Shown here: positions 44,823 to 53,651 of the stretch, one piece after another
Numbering within the stretch: position 1 is the first letter of the stretch
Layout: each line of letters opens with the position of its first letter
Assembly (NCBI GenBank): GCA_038040445.1
Contig: JBBPIG010000022.1
Location: 1-64,000, forward strand
DNA: 64,000 nucleotides
Reading direction: 5' to 3'
Source: Acidobacteriota bacterium
Lineage (GTDB): Bacteria > Acidobacteriota > Blastocatellia > UBA7656
Translations under genes and position numbers: made by a program
Notes under the pieces: generated by a model
Database searches by the model: none
Told to the model about the DNA's origin: nothing
Seen by the model: the letters and a program-made list of their open reading frames with translations, nothing else

Positions 44823-46742
44823 ATGTGTGGAATTGTCGGCATAGTGGACTCCAACGGACGAGCGATAGATGAGGCGCCGCTACGCGACATGTGTGCCGCC
44901 CTTGTCCATCGCGGACCGGATGATGAAGGATACTATGTTTCCTGTGACCCTGAAAGAGGTTCGAGCAATTCTCAGAGGGTCGCCTGTGTGGGCCTGGGCA
45001 TGCGCCGCCTTTCGATTATCGATCTCTCTACGGGCGAGCAGCCGATTCATAATGAAGACAAGACTGTTTGGGTAGTGCTAAACGGCGAAATCTACAACTA
45101 TCCCGAGTTGCGAGCTGGGCTTGAGAAACAGGGACACACCTTTTACACCCACAGTGACACTGAAACGATCGTGCACGCGTATGAAGAGTACGGCGATGAT
45201 GTGCCCAAACATCTGCGAGGGATGTTTGCTTTTGCTCTGTGGGATGCGAATCAACAAAAGCTGCTCCTCGCGCGTGACCGCGTGGGCAAGAAGCCGTTGC
45301 TCTATTCGATCATCGGACGCGAGCTTGTATTCGCTTCCGAGTTTCAAGCGATACTTCGCCACCCCGATGTATCGCGGGATGTCAGCGAGGCCGCGATATC
45401 GCACTACCTCTCGTTTATGTGTGTGCCCGCGCCGCTCACTGCTTTTCGCAATGTGCACAAGCTAGAGCCTGGGCACGTTCTGATCTGGCAAGACGGCGAG
45501 GCTGAGATCAGCCGCTATTGGTCGCTTGATTTCAGAAACAAGATCGACATCTCGGAGCAAGAAGCGGGCGAGCGGGTCGTCGAGCTCCTGCGCGATGCGG
45601 TGCGAGTGCGTCTGATGTCGGACGTCCCCCTGGGAGCTTTTCTTTCTGGAGGGATCGACTCGAGCGCGGTCGTGGCTTTGATGAGCGAGCTTTCATCCGA
45701 GCGTGTGAAGACCTTTTCAATAGGCTTCGACGAGCAGGAGTTCAACGAGATCGGACACGCGCGCCGGGTAGCCGAGCGATTCGGAACCGAACATCACGAG
45801 TTCGTCGTCCGCCCGAACGCAGTCGAGGTCCTTCCGACCCTCGTGAGACATTACGGTGAGCCATACGCCGACTCGTCGGCCATCCCGACTTACTACCTGG
45901 CGAAGATGACGCGGCAGCACGTGACGGTTGCCCTGAATGGCGATGGTGGTGATGAATGCTTCGCAGGATATGAACGCTATACGGCGATGCGAATCGCCGA
46001 ACGTTATAATCATTTGCCGCGTCTGTTGCGAGAGCAAGTCGTGGAACCGGCCATAGCAGCCATTCCTGAGGCGGGCTCGACAAGGTCGCGGCTTGGCAAG
46101 GCGCGCCGGTTCCTCGATGTCATGGGCCGCCCCGCCGGGGAACGCTATTTGAGATGGACGAGCGCAATAAGCGAAGAGCTAAAAGCGGAGTTGTGCACGA
46201 CGGCGTTTCTCGCGCGGACCTCGGCCGCCAAGGCGATTGGCTACGTGCAACCGTGGTTCGAAGGGAACGGGAACACTGACATAGTTGATCGCGCGCTTAT
46301 GGCCGACACGTCACACTATCTGCCGAACGACCTGCTGGTGAAGGTGGACATCGCAACCATGGCGGTGTCGCTCGAAGCGCGCTCGCCGTTTCTCGATCAT
46401 CACCTTGTGGAGTTCGCGGCAAGCCTGCCGGCGCGGTACAAGCTTCGCGGGCTTACGACAAAGTACCTTTTGAAGAACGCCCTCAAGGGGCTGCTCCCGG
46501 CAGAGAACCTCACCCGAAGAAAGATGGGATTCGGCGTTCCGATTGGCCGGTGGTTCCGCGGCGAGCTGAAGGGTTTTCTCCCGGAAACCATTTTGTCGGA
46601 ACGCGCGCTTGGCCGCGGATATTTCAATCGCGAAGTCGTCAGCCACCTTGTCGAAGCGCACGTGGACGGACGCCGGGACTACGCTCATCAACTCTGGACG
46701 TTGCTAATGCTCGAATTGTGGCATCGGGAATTTATTGATTGA
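44823..46742 (+). CDS. asnB: Glutamine-hydrolysing asparagine synthase-type amidotransferase
   Basis: The 639-residue product starts MCGIVGIV, so the nucleophile of the glutaminase domain is Cys2 once Met is removed. It continues HRGPDDEGYY, MRRLSIIDLSTGEQPI and NGEIYNYPELR. The synthetase domain has the PP-loop LGAFLSGGIDSSAVVALM, GDGGDECFAGYERY and SPFLDHHLVEFAASLP. In EPS loci this enzyme type probably amidates a uronic-acid carboxyl or another glycan substituent rather than making free asparagine; that is inference from context. The start lies 23 bases after the previous gene. Confidence 0.92.
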   Translation: MCGIVGIVDSNGRAIDEAPLRDMCAALVHRGPDDEGYYVSCDPERGSSNSQRVACVGLGMRRLSIIDLSTGEQPIHNEDKTVWVVLNGEIYNYPELRAGLEKQGHTFYTHSDTETIVHAYEEYGDDVPKHLRGMFAFALWDANQQKLLLARDRVGKKPLLYSIIGRELVFASEFQAILRHPDVSRDVSEAAISHYLSFMCVPAPLTAFRNVHKLEPGHVLIWQDGEAEISRYWSLDFRNKIDISEQEAGERVVELLRDAVRVRLMSDVPLGAFLSGGIDSSAVVALMSELSSERVKTFSIGFDEQEFNEIGHARRVAERFGTEHHEFVVRPNAVEVLPTLVRHYGEPYADSSAIPTYYLAKMTRQHVTVALNGDGGDECFAGYERYTAMRIAERYNHLPRLLREQVVEPAIAAIPEAGSTRSRLGKARRFLDVMGRPAGERYLRWTSAISEELKAELCTTAFLARTSAAKAIGYVQPWFEGNGNTDIVDRALMADTSHYLPNDLLVKVDIATMAVSLEARSPFLDHHLVEFAASLPARYKLRGLTTKYLLKNALKGLLPAENLTRRKMGFGVPIGRWFRGELKGFLPETILSERALGRGYFNREVVSHLVEAHVDGRRDYAHQLWTLLMLELWHREFID

Positions 46743-46768
46743 TCAGTCATCTCGCTATCTGGTGCTGA

Positions 46769-46885
46769 ATGAAAACTGATGTAAAAGAAACCCGCCTGGA
46801 CTCATTTAGGGTGGGGCTCATCACTGATCTTTCCGATAGTTCCTGCCCTGCGATTGAACATTTGGCGCTCGGCGAGGACGCGTGA
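46769..46885 (+). CDS. Very short frame, possible remnant of a glycosyltransferase N-terminus
   Basis: A 38-codon frame (MKTDVKETRLDSFRVGLITD... ending LALGEDA) lies between asnB and the truncated GT2. VGLITD resembles the first beta strand of GT4 enzymes, but the rest does not extend it. It overlaps the next GTG start by four bases. It may be a decayed gene end or not a gene at all. Confidence 0.2.
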   Translation: MKTDVKETRLDSFRVGLITDLSDSSCPAIEHLALGEDA

Positions 46886-47256
46886 AGGAGATGAAGGCGA
46901 TCGGCTCACTTGTTTCCCAACCGACTGTGATCGAGACATTCCCAGTTAGTTCCTTCCGATTGAGCGTGCTGGTTCCGGCGTACAACGAACGGTACGTTGT
47001 GGAGGCGAGTCTTCGCCGCGTCCTGAAGCTTCGGCACAAGCTGATTCGCAGCCTGGAGCTGGTTGTGGTTGACGATCATAGCACCGACGGCACCTGGGAA
47101 GTTCTCCAACGGGTCGCAGCGGAAGATGAACGCGTTATTCTGCTGAGACACGAGCGCAATCTGGGAAAGGGAGCGGCGATCCGCACTGCCATCACTCATG
47201 CCTGGGGCGGCATCAGTCTGATCGCCGTTGCCGTTAAGGACCAGCCGTTGCCGTGA
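46882..47256 (+). pseudogene. Truncated glycosyltransferase family 2 (dolichol-phosphate-mannose synthase-like)
   Basis: The frame has LSVLVPAYNERYVVEASLRRV, VVVDDHSTDGTWEVLQ and LRHERNLGKGAAIRTAI, all at the normal positions of DPM1-like GT2 enzymes. The family then requires an ATGDxxxxxDADLE block with the catalytic DXD. Here the sequence becomes HAWGGISLIAVAVKDQPLP and stops at 47256 after 124 residues. The metal site and acceptor half are missing, so the enzyme cannot work. It was probably a polyprenyl-phosphate sugar synthase. The next glycosyltransferase starts 15 bases later. Confidence 0.8.
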
Positions 47257-47271
47257 GATCCTGGCAGCTCT

Positions 47272-48639
47272 ATGGCTTTTGACTCTACATCGTACCGTTC
47301 AATGACTGAAAAGAGAGTTCGCAAGGACACCTCGCCTGCGTTTCTGGCGCCGCTCAGAGTTGTGCGCATAATTGATCGGTTGAATATCGGTGGTCCTGCA
47401 AAACACGTCGTGTGGCTGACCGCCGGTCTAAGCGAAGCCGAGTTTGAAACAACGCTGATTACCGGCGTGGTCCCGCCCGGCGAGGGCGATATGAGCTATT
47501 TCGCTCGCGAGAACGAGGTCGAGCCGATCGTGATCAGGGAGATGAGCCGCGAACTTAGTCTTCGCGACATTTTGGTGATCGCGAAGCTGCTGCGGCAATT
47601 CTTCAAGCTGAAGCCGCAGATCATTCACACGCACAAGGCAAAGGCGGGCGCGGCCGGACGGATCGCCGCGACGATCTACAAATGGATGACGCCATCGGCG
47701 CTGTGGTTGCGGCCGCGCAATTGCCGCGTCGTTCATACCTATCACGGGCATGTGTTTCACAGCTACTACGGTCCTTTTAAGACGCGGCTGTTCATTGCGA
47801 TCGAACGCATGCTTGCGAGAGTCTGCACCGATCGAATAGTCGTCATCAGCGAACAGCAAAGGCGCGAGATTTGTGAGTCATTCCAGGTTGGCCGGGGCGA
47901 ACAATTCCGTGTGGTACCGCTGGGCCTGGATCTTGATGAACTGGTCGAGGATCGTGGACGGCTCCGAAAAGAATTCGGGATCTCGGATGACGAAGTCGCG
48001 ATTGGTATCGTGGGGCGGCTCTGCGAAGTAAAGAACCATTCGATGTTCCTCGAATCGGCGACCCGCATAGCGCAACCATCCAACAAAAACGGGCCGCTGA
48101 CCCGCCTCGTAATCGTCGGAGACGGTCACTTGCGGGCGGACATCGAGAGGCAGGCGCGCGATCTCGGCGCTGCCGACAAGACTGTCTTCACCGGTTTTCG
48201 TGAAGATGCGACCTCGCTGTATGCAGGCCTCGACATAGTTGCGCTGACGTCGCTCAATGAAGGAACGCCTCTGACGCTGATCGAAGCTATGTGCTGCGGG
48301 CGTGCGGTCGCCGCCACTGAAGTTGGAGGCGTGGTTGATGTTATGGGCGCGCGCAGGGCATCATTGGAAGGCTTCACCGTTTGGGATCATGGGGTCACTG
48401 CGCCGAGCCGGGATGCGGACGCGTTCGCTCGCGCGCTGCGGTTCCTGATCGAACGTCCCGACCTTCGCCGCGAGATGGGCGAGCGAGGGCGTGCATTCGT
48501 GAGAGCAAACCTCTCGAGGGATCGACTGGTGGGTGACATAGAAATGCTCTATCACGAGTTGATGGGCGACGAAGCGCGAGTGGCCGCAGGAGCGACTCGA
48601 GGCTTAGTTAGTTTTAGCGGGAAGGGAAACACCTTATGA
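47272..48639 (+). CDS. Glycosyltransferase family 4
   Basis: A 455-residue GT-B enzyme. It has LRVVRIIDRLNIGGPAKHVVWL (donor-loop GGPA), IIHTHKAKAGAAGRIAA and VHTYHGHVFHSYYG in the N-terminal half. In the C-terminal half it has IGIVGRLCEVKNHSMFLE, VFTGFREDATSLYAGLDI, the donor site NEGTPLTLIEAMCCGRAV and GGVVDVMG. The pattern matches EPS transferases that add sugars to undecaprenyl-diphosphate-linked acceptors. A non-conserved N-terminal extension of about 25 residues precedes LRVV. The stop overlaps the next gene's ATG (ATGA). Confidence 0.9.
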   Translation: MAFDSTSYRSMTEKRVRKDTSPAFLAPLRVVRIIDRLNIGGPAKHVVWLTAGLSEAEFETTLITGVVPPGEGDMSYFARENEVEPIVIREMSRELSLRDILVIAKLLRQFFKLKPQIIHTHKAKAGAAGRIAATIYKWMTPSALWLRPRNCRVVHTYHGHVFHSYYGPFKTRLFIAIERMLARVCTDRIVVISEQQRREICESFQVGRGEQFRVVPLGLDLDELVEDRGRLRKEFGISDDEVAIGIVGRLCEVKNHSMFLESATRIAQPSNKNGPLTRLVIVGDGHLRADIERQARDLGAADKTVFTGFREDATSLYAGLDIVALTSLNEGTPLTLIEAMCCGRAVAATEVGGVVDVMGARRASLEGFTVWDHGVTAPSRDADAFARALRFLIERPDLRREMGERGRAFVRANLSRDRLVGDIEMLYHELMGDEARVAAGATRGLVSFSGKGNTL

Positions 48640-49664
48640 AAGTATTAATCACCGGCGGGGCGGGGTTCATTGGATCGCATCTGGCCGAGTGCCTCCTGGC
48701 GCGCGGCGACGAGGTGCACCTGCTTGATGATCTCTCGACCGGCTCAATTGAGAATATAGTGTTGATCAAGAATCACCCGAACCTCACTTATCACATCGAC
48801 ACGATTCGCAACTATCGGCTCACAGCCGAGCTCGTAGACAACTGCGATATCGTCTACCACCTGGCCGCCGCCGTTGGGGTGAAGCTGATAGTCGAGAGCC
48901 CGGTCAGCACAATCGAGACGAACATACGGGGCACTGACATCGTGCTGAGCCTCGCGGCAAAGAAACGAAAGCGGGTGGTGATAACGTCAACGTCCGAGGT
49001 GTACGGCAAACGCAACAAAGTGCCTTTCAACGAAGATGACGATCTGGTAATGGGGCCGACGAATAAGGGCCGCTGGAGCTACGCCTGCTCGAAGGCCATA
49101 GACGAGTTTCTGGCGATTGCCTATTGGAAAGAGAAGCGGGTGCCGACCGTAATCGTCCGGTTGTTCAACACGGTTGGTCCGCGCCAGACCGGACGCTACG
49201 GCATGGTGATTCCCAACTTCGTCCAGCAGTCGCTGACGGGACAGGACATCACGGTGTATGGCGACGGCAAGCAGACTCGATGCTTCACCCACGTGTCAGA
49301 CGTCATTGGAGCGCTGATCGCGATTGCTGAGCATCCGCAAGCGGTGGGCGAGGTCTACAACATAGGGAGCGATCACGAGATCTCGATGCTCGAGCTTGCC
49401 GAAAAAATCAAGCACCTCACCGAGTCGGCGTCTAACATTGTGTTCGTGCCCTACGACAAGGCTTACGAGGAGGGGTTCGAGGATATGATGAGGCGAGTCC
49501 CCGATATTTCGAAGATTCGCGCGCTGATCGGGTACGAGCCGAAGGTCGATTTGGAAGCAATGCTCACAAGCATCATCGATTACCACCGCGTGAAGATGGT
49601 GGGCGAGATGGGAATACCGGCGAGTTCTCTTGTGTTTCAGTCAAGGGAGTCGCTGCCCAGCTAA
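48636..49664 (+). CDS. NAD-dependent nucleotide-sugar epimerase/dehydratase (UDP-glucuronate-type SDR)
   Basis: A 342-residue extended SDR with VLITGGAGFIGSHLAECL, the Ser/Thr and Tyr of TSTSEVYGK and YACSKAIDE, and the sugar-binding RLFNTVGPRQTGRYGMV, YGDGKQTRCFTHVSD. The combination STSEVYG and GRWSYACSKAIDE occurs in UDP-glucuronate decarboxylase/4-epimerase-like enzymes and related nucleotide-sugar epimerases, so the substrate could be UDP-glucuronate. Translationally coupled to the GT4 gene by an ATGA overlap; followed 40 bases later by the WecA-like gene. Confidence 0.85.
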   Translation: MKVLITGGAGFIGSHLAECLLARGDEVHLLDDLSTGSIENIVLIKNHPNLTYHIDTIRNYRLTAELVDNCDIVYHLAAAVGVKLIVESPVSTIETNIRGTDIVLSLAAKKRKRVVITSTSEVYGKRNKVPFNEDDDLVMGPTNKGRWSYACSKAIDEFLAIAYWKEKRVPTVIVRLFNTVGPRQTGRYGMVIPNFVQQSLTGQDITVYGDGKQTRCFTHVSDVIGALIAIAEHPQAVGEVYNIGSDHEISMLELAEKIKHLTESASNIVFVPYDKAYEEGFEDMMRRVPDISKIRALIGYEPKVDLEAMLTSIIDYHRVKMVGEMGIPASSLVFQSRESLPS

Positions 49665-49704
49665 GACACAATGCGGAATCCTAAGAGAATGATTATCGAT
49701 TGGA

Positions 49705-51465
49705 GTGGATATGCGAATCATCTTAGCTAGTTTTTCCACTCTGCTGCTCGGGCTTGTCCTCACAATGATCGCCCGTGCTGCATCACACCGCGTCGGAATG
49801 GTTGCTGCGCCAAGGCAGGACCGATGGCATCAGAAGCCAACCCCGATGCTGGGCGGCGTCGCGATATATATTGCGTTTGTGGCTGGCTTTTTGGTCTTTG
49901 CGCCGAGGCTTTCGAGCACATATGCGATCCTCGTGGCCGGTACACTGCTGTTTCTGACCGGGCTGGTGGATGACGCAATACACATAAAGCCGTACACCAA
50001 GCTCGTCCTTCAGCTTATCGCGGCCGCAACGGCAGTCTTTTTTGGCCTGCATCTGCCGTGGGTAGAGTACCAGTGGATCAACGACGTGTTGACCATCTTC
50101 TGGCTGGTAGGAATAACCAACGCGATCAACTTGCTCGACAACATGGATGGGCTCGCCGGCGGAATAACCGTGATCTCCTGTTTGTTTCTTGCGCTCACGT
50201 TCTTGCTCAACGGGCAAACGTCGGCGGCGGTACTGCCTGCGCTATTGGGAGGAGCGGTGCTTGGCTTTCTGGCATTCAACTTTAACCCGGCGTCGATATT
50301 CATGGGCGACAGCGGTTCGATGTTCCTCGGGTTCGTGCTCGCGGGTACGGCACTATTGGCGGACACAGGACGCTTTCGCAGTCTGACATCGGTGTTGCTT
50401 ACACCGGTTCTAATCCTGATGATTCCGATCTTCGATACCTGCTTTGTCACGGTCTCGCGTAAGTTGTCGGGGAGGCCGATCTCACGAGGGGGGCGCGATC
50501 ATGCCTCTCATCGGCTGGTCGCTCTGGGTGTCTCGGAGCGGCGCGCGGTGATCTTGCTATACCTGTTCGCCGCTACATGCGGCGTGCTCGCTTTGGCGGT
50601 GAGATGGCTCGAGACGGCCGTGGTATTGGCGCTCGTGCCGCTGTTCGCTTTGTTGGTGCTATTTCTGGGGCTCTATCTGGGTAAGGTTCGTGTCTATGAC
50701 GAAGGCAAGGAGCCGGAGGGAATTCGGCTTATAAACACTATCGCGGATTTCTCCTATAAGCGGCGCGTGTTCGAGGTGCTGCTGGATGTTGCGCTGATCG
50801 CGCTGGCCTACTACGGGGCATTCGTGTTGAGGTGGGACGGAGTGCTTCCGGACGAGCAACTCCAAATCTTTTTGAAGACGCTGCCGCTGGTGATCATCAT
50901 CCAGATGGCGTTCTTCTTGGTGGGTGGCGTGTACCGCGGGCTGTGGCGCTATGTCGGAATCACCGACTTGCTGATGATCGCGCGCGCCGTAGCCGCGGGC
51001 GCGACCGTAAGCACGATCGTAGTGTTTCTGATGTATTGGTTTCGTGGACCCTCGAGAGCCGTGGCTCTGCTAGACATGCTGTTGTTGCTCGTTTTCGTGA
51101 GCGTTAGCCGAGTCTCGTTTCTCATGCTGAAGGCGCTGATCGTTGGCCGCGCGAACCCCGACCCCAATGCAAAGCCGGTTCTGATATACGGCGCTGGAGA
51201 CGGAGGCGAGCTGCTGATCCGCGAAATACTAAACAACCCGGATCATCGCTACGCGCCGGTTGGCTTCATCGACGACGACGGCCGGAAGGCGGGCAAGAAA
51301 ATTCACGGCTATCGAATCTTCGATAGCACTGACCTCCCGAATCTCATTCGAGCTTACGGCATAAGCGAGGTGCTTATATCCAGCTTCAAGGTGCCCGAAG
51401 CCAGACTCGATAGCCTTCGAAGCATGGGTGTTTGTCTTAAGAAAATGTCGATACGTATCGAGTAA
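49705..51465 (+). CDS. Fusion of a WecA/MraY-type phosphoglycosyl transferase with a FlaA1/CapD-like N-terminal module
   Basis: Residues 1 to about 345 are a polytopic polyprenyl-phosphate sugar-1-phosphate transferase: GLVDDAIHIKPYTKL (catalytic DD), NAINLLDNMDGLAGG, and IFMGDSGSMFLGF, with DHASHRLVALG as the HxxH-type loop. Residues about 350-586 match the front of FlaA1/CapD proteins: four transmembrane helices (LDVALIALAYYGAFVLRWDG, then others) and a Rossmann module PVLIYGAGDGGELLIREIL with PVGFIDDDGRKAGKKIHG. The catalytic dehydratase half of CapD is absent. The first half would start repeat-unit synthesis by making undecaprenyl-PP-sugar. The second may sense or bind a nucleotide. Fusion of the two in one chain is uncommon. 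Confidence 0.87.
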   Translation: MDMRIILASFSTLLLGLVLTMIARAASHRVGMVAAPRQDRWHQKPTPMLGGVAIYIAFVAGFLVFAPRLSSTYAILVAGTLLFLTGLVDDAIHIKPYTKLVLQLIAAATAVFFGLHLPWVEYQWINDVLTIFWLVGITNAINLLDNMDGLAGGITVISCLFLALTFLLNGQTSAAVLPALLGGAVLGFLAFNFNPASIFMGDSGSMFLGFVLAGTALLADTGRFRSLTSVLLTPVLILMIPIFDTCFVTVSRKLSGRPISRGGRDHASHRLVALGVSERRAVILLYLFAATCGVLALAVRWLETAVVLALVPLFALLVLFLGLYLGKVRVYDEGKEPEGIRLINTIADFSYKRRVFEVLLDVALIALAYYGAFVLRWDGVLPDEQLQIFLKTLPLVIIIQMAFFLVGGVYRGLWRYVGITDLLMIARAVAAGATVSTIVVFLMYWFRGPSRAVALLDMLLLLVFVSVSRVSFLMLKALIVGRANPDPNAKPVLIYGAGDGGELLIREILNNPDHRYAPVGFIDDDGRKAGKKIHGYRIFDSTDLPNLIRAYGISEVLISSFKVPEARLDSLRSMGVCLKKMSIRIE

Positions 51466-51514
51466 ATGCGACATGATGTGGAAACGATTTAGAGCAGGCA
51501 AGCAGGAGGACCAA

Positions 51515-52519
51515 ATGAAGCTCAAGGCAGGAACAATCTTAGTGGGACTTGTCCTGGCGGCGGCAGCGCCCGTAGTAATGGCGCAGTCGATGATCGTAAC
51601 GATCGCGTTGGGGCCGAATCAGATAGGACAGGTGAAGACGACTCAGGGAATCACGACCAGAGTAACTTTTCCTGAGACAGTCAGGGATATTATATGCGGG
51701 GATCTTTATGATCCGTCGACCGGGAAGGGAAGCTTCGTTGTGCAGCGAATCGACAATGACGTGTTTCTCAAACCGGTTGTCGCCAAGGGACTGAGCAACC
51801 TGTTTGTGAAGACGGGAGAGAAGGGCGAGCATACCTACAGCTTTGACCTGCAGATCGTCTCACTTGACCAGGCTCATCGCGTGGTTAATGTAGCCGATGC
51901 TTCAACTAACAGCCCGCCAACGGCCCAGCCAACAGCCGATTCTTCTGAACATGCTCGAAAGATTCCGACAAACGCGCAGCAGCAGGCCGACGAGATTATT
52001 CGCGGCGCGCGCCAGCAGGCTGACCGCATAATGGCGCAGGCCAATCAAAAGGCTTCGGAGACGTACAGCAAGGCCCTCCAACGCGCTGAAGACCTCGATC
52101 GCAAGTCGGCCGAGCGCGCCCAGGAAGAAATCGAACAAAGATTCCAGCGCGCGATGATACAGGGCGTGCGCGAGATCAAGAGCGCTGACTCCCGCGTCGT
52201 TGCGAAAAAGATCAGCATCACGTTGGACCCTCGAGTGCTGACGTTTGACGAAAAATCATATTTGCGCTACACGATCAAGAATGACGGCGACAAGGAATTT
52301 GGTTTCGCCGGCCTCACCCTCGAACAGCGGTCCGGCAAGGAGACTTTCGTCATTCCGGCCAAGGTGATTCAGGGCAGGGTTGAGAACAGGCTCAACCCGG
52401 GCGAGACGATAATGGGCATCATTGTGTTCGACCAAAGAGAAATTAGGGCGGGAGCCAAGCTGACCCTGTACGTTCGGGGTGAGGATAACAGCGAAGTCGC
52501 CCGCTTGAACATTTACTAG
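51515..52519 (+). CDS. Secreted TrbG/VirB9-like protein with central coiled coil
   Basis: AGGAGG (51504-51509) fixes the ATG at 51515; the longer frame from 51428 overlaps the previous gene. The 334-residue product has a signal peptide (LVGLVLAAAAPVVMAQS). Then comes a beta domain with GQVKTTQGITTRVTFPETV, DIICGDLYDP and FLKPVVAKGLSNLFVKTGE, which recalls the N-terminal domain of VirB9/TrbG. A long charged coiled coil (QQADEIIRGARQQADRIMAQ through RAQEEIEQRFQRAMIQG) follows, and a beta-rich C-terminus with SYLRYTIKNDGDKEFGFAG. No other conjugation gene is near, so a structural role in the envelope or in EPS export seems likelier. Confidence 0.75.
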   Translation: MKLKAGTILVGLVLAAAAPVVMAQSMIVTIALGPNQIGQVKTTQGITTRVTFPETVRDIICGDLYDPSTGKGSFVVQRIDNDVFLKPVVAKGLSNLFVKTGEKGEHTYSFDLQIVSLDQAHRVVNVADASTNSPPTAQPTADSSEHARKIPTNAQQQADEIIRGARQQADRIMAQANQKASETYSKALQRAEDLDRKSAERAQEEIEQRFQRAMIQGVREIKSADSRVVAKKISITLDPRVLTFDEKSYLRYTIKNDGDKEFGFAGLTLEQRSGKETFVIPAKVIQGRVENRLNPGETIMGIIVFDQREIRAGAKLTLYVRGEDNSEVARLNIY

Positions 52520-52570
52520 CTTTGTGAGGAATCATCCGAGGATCAACGGCGATAAGATGAATTGGCAGCC

Positions 52571-52644
52571 TACCTAAATGGGTAATTCTATTGGCGTTCG
52601 AAACGCAGATTGTTGTTGACTTTCGAAGGAGCATTTCGTAACCT
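52571..52644 (+). promoter_or_regulatory. Promoter region of the FecR-domain gene with a TACCTA...GGGTA element
   Basis: TTGACT (52616-52621), a 17-base spacer and TAACCT (52639-52644) suggest a promoter about 90 bases before 52735. Upstream, TACCTAAATGGGTA (52571-52584) resembles the palindromic element TACCTATCCAGGGTA at the main EPS promoter (18911-18925). Confidence 0.35.
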
Positions 52645-52734
52645 TGAGGCCTGAAGGATGGGAATGACAGATCGCACGCTGTTACCGACTGAATTCCTTT
52701 CCGGGGCTTCTTTGCAAAAAGAACTGGAGGCACT

Positions 52735-53454
52735 ATGAGGATAGCTAGAAATCACTACAGAGCCGGCCTCAGCGGTTTGTTGTCGCTTATGCTTGCGGCT
52801 ACTTTTTCGCTGAGTTCATTCGCGGCTGCCGGAGTAACCAACCCAACTGACGAGGCCATCACAGATAGTCTGCTCGTTTCTCAAGCGCCGACCGGGACTC
52901 TCACGGCACACGGCCCCGTCCTTGTTAATGGCAATGAAGCCAAGACCGGCGCAACCATTACCGATGGTAGCGTGATACAAACCCGAACGGGCGGTCACGC
53001 AATCATCGAGCTTGGAGCGCCAGGCCGAGTCGAACTTGATCCTATCACGGCGATCACCTTGACCATGACGAGCAACTCGATACATGCGACGCTCGACAAG
53101 TGCGGTCAGGGCGTGACTCTGGTTTTACCCGCCGGTGTAACGGGATTGGTGAAGATTCTTGACATGACCGATATAGGAGTCTTGAAGAAAGATAGAGAAG
53201 TCGACGTCAAGGTCTTTAAGGGCGAAGCGCTGGTTAAATACGGTCAAGGTAAAGAGAAGATCGTAAAAGCCGGGGACCACAAGGAGTTCGACAACGCGAT
53301 CGAGGTGACCGCGACCGGGGATGCGATAGTCAAGGTTTACTGCATCGAAGATCATTATCCGTTGCTACTTTGGGCGGCACTGGCGGCAATCGCCATTCCA
53401 ATTCGCGAGGCTATCGGAGAGACTCCCCCGGTGCTCAGTCAGCTTACGCCTTAG
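52735..53454 (+). CDS. Exported FecR-domain protein
   Basis: The 239-residue product has a signal peptide (LLSLMLAATFSLSSFAAAG). A FecR-like beta domain follows, with GPVLVNGNEAKTGATITDGS, VIQTRTGGHAIIELGAPG, VELDPITAITL and VKVFKGEALVKYGQGKEKIVKAGD. A C-terminal transmembrane helix (YPLLLWAALAAIAIPI) is next, then a short Pro-rich end. FecR domains sense periplasmic signals for ECF sigma factors, but proteins of this shape without a sigma-factor partner are frequent near EPS loci and may have another role. It is the last gene before a strong hairpin, closing the locus. Confidence 0.8.
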   Translation: MRIARNHYRAGLSGLLSLMLAATFSLSSFAAAGVTNPTDEAITDSLLVSQAPTGTLTAHGPVLVNGNEAKTGATITDGSVIQTRTGGHAIIELGAPGRVELDPITAITLTMTSNSIHATLDKCGQGVTLVLPAGVTGLVKILDMTDIGVLKKDREVDVKVFKGEALVKYGQGKEKIVKAGDHKEFDNAIEVTATGDAIVKVYCIEDHYPLLLWAALAAIAIPIREAIGETPPVLSQLTP

Positions 53455-53493
53455 AAACTACTGGCGGGTTCTCGGTAGCAAACGCTTATCAAT

Positions 53494-53529
53494 CAGCACC
53501 CCGGCTCAAAGAGTAGCGCCGGGGTGCTG
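53494..53529 (+). terminator. Strong 12-bp hairpin closing the EPS locus
   Basis: CAGCACCCCGGC (53494-53505) pairs perfectly with GCCGGGGTGCTG (53518-53529) around a 12-base loop, 39 bases past the FecR-domain gene. There is no U-tract, so it may act as a Rho-aided or mRNA-stabilising terminator. Confidence 0.6.
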
Positions 53530-53651
53530 TGCTATGGGGCGAGAACACGGGTAGAGAGAAGCACCCCTCTGCTTTCTGAGCACGGACAATTCTCTCAACT
53601 CTGATTGGGAATCCGTCTCCGCGATCTAAGAAATCACAAGGAGCTGTCGGG

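Noticed and set aside
51515-52519. Conjugative element or type IV secretion system
   Set aside because: Only one VirB9/TrbG-like domain is present; no VirB4, VirB10, relaxase or att sites are seen.
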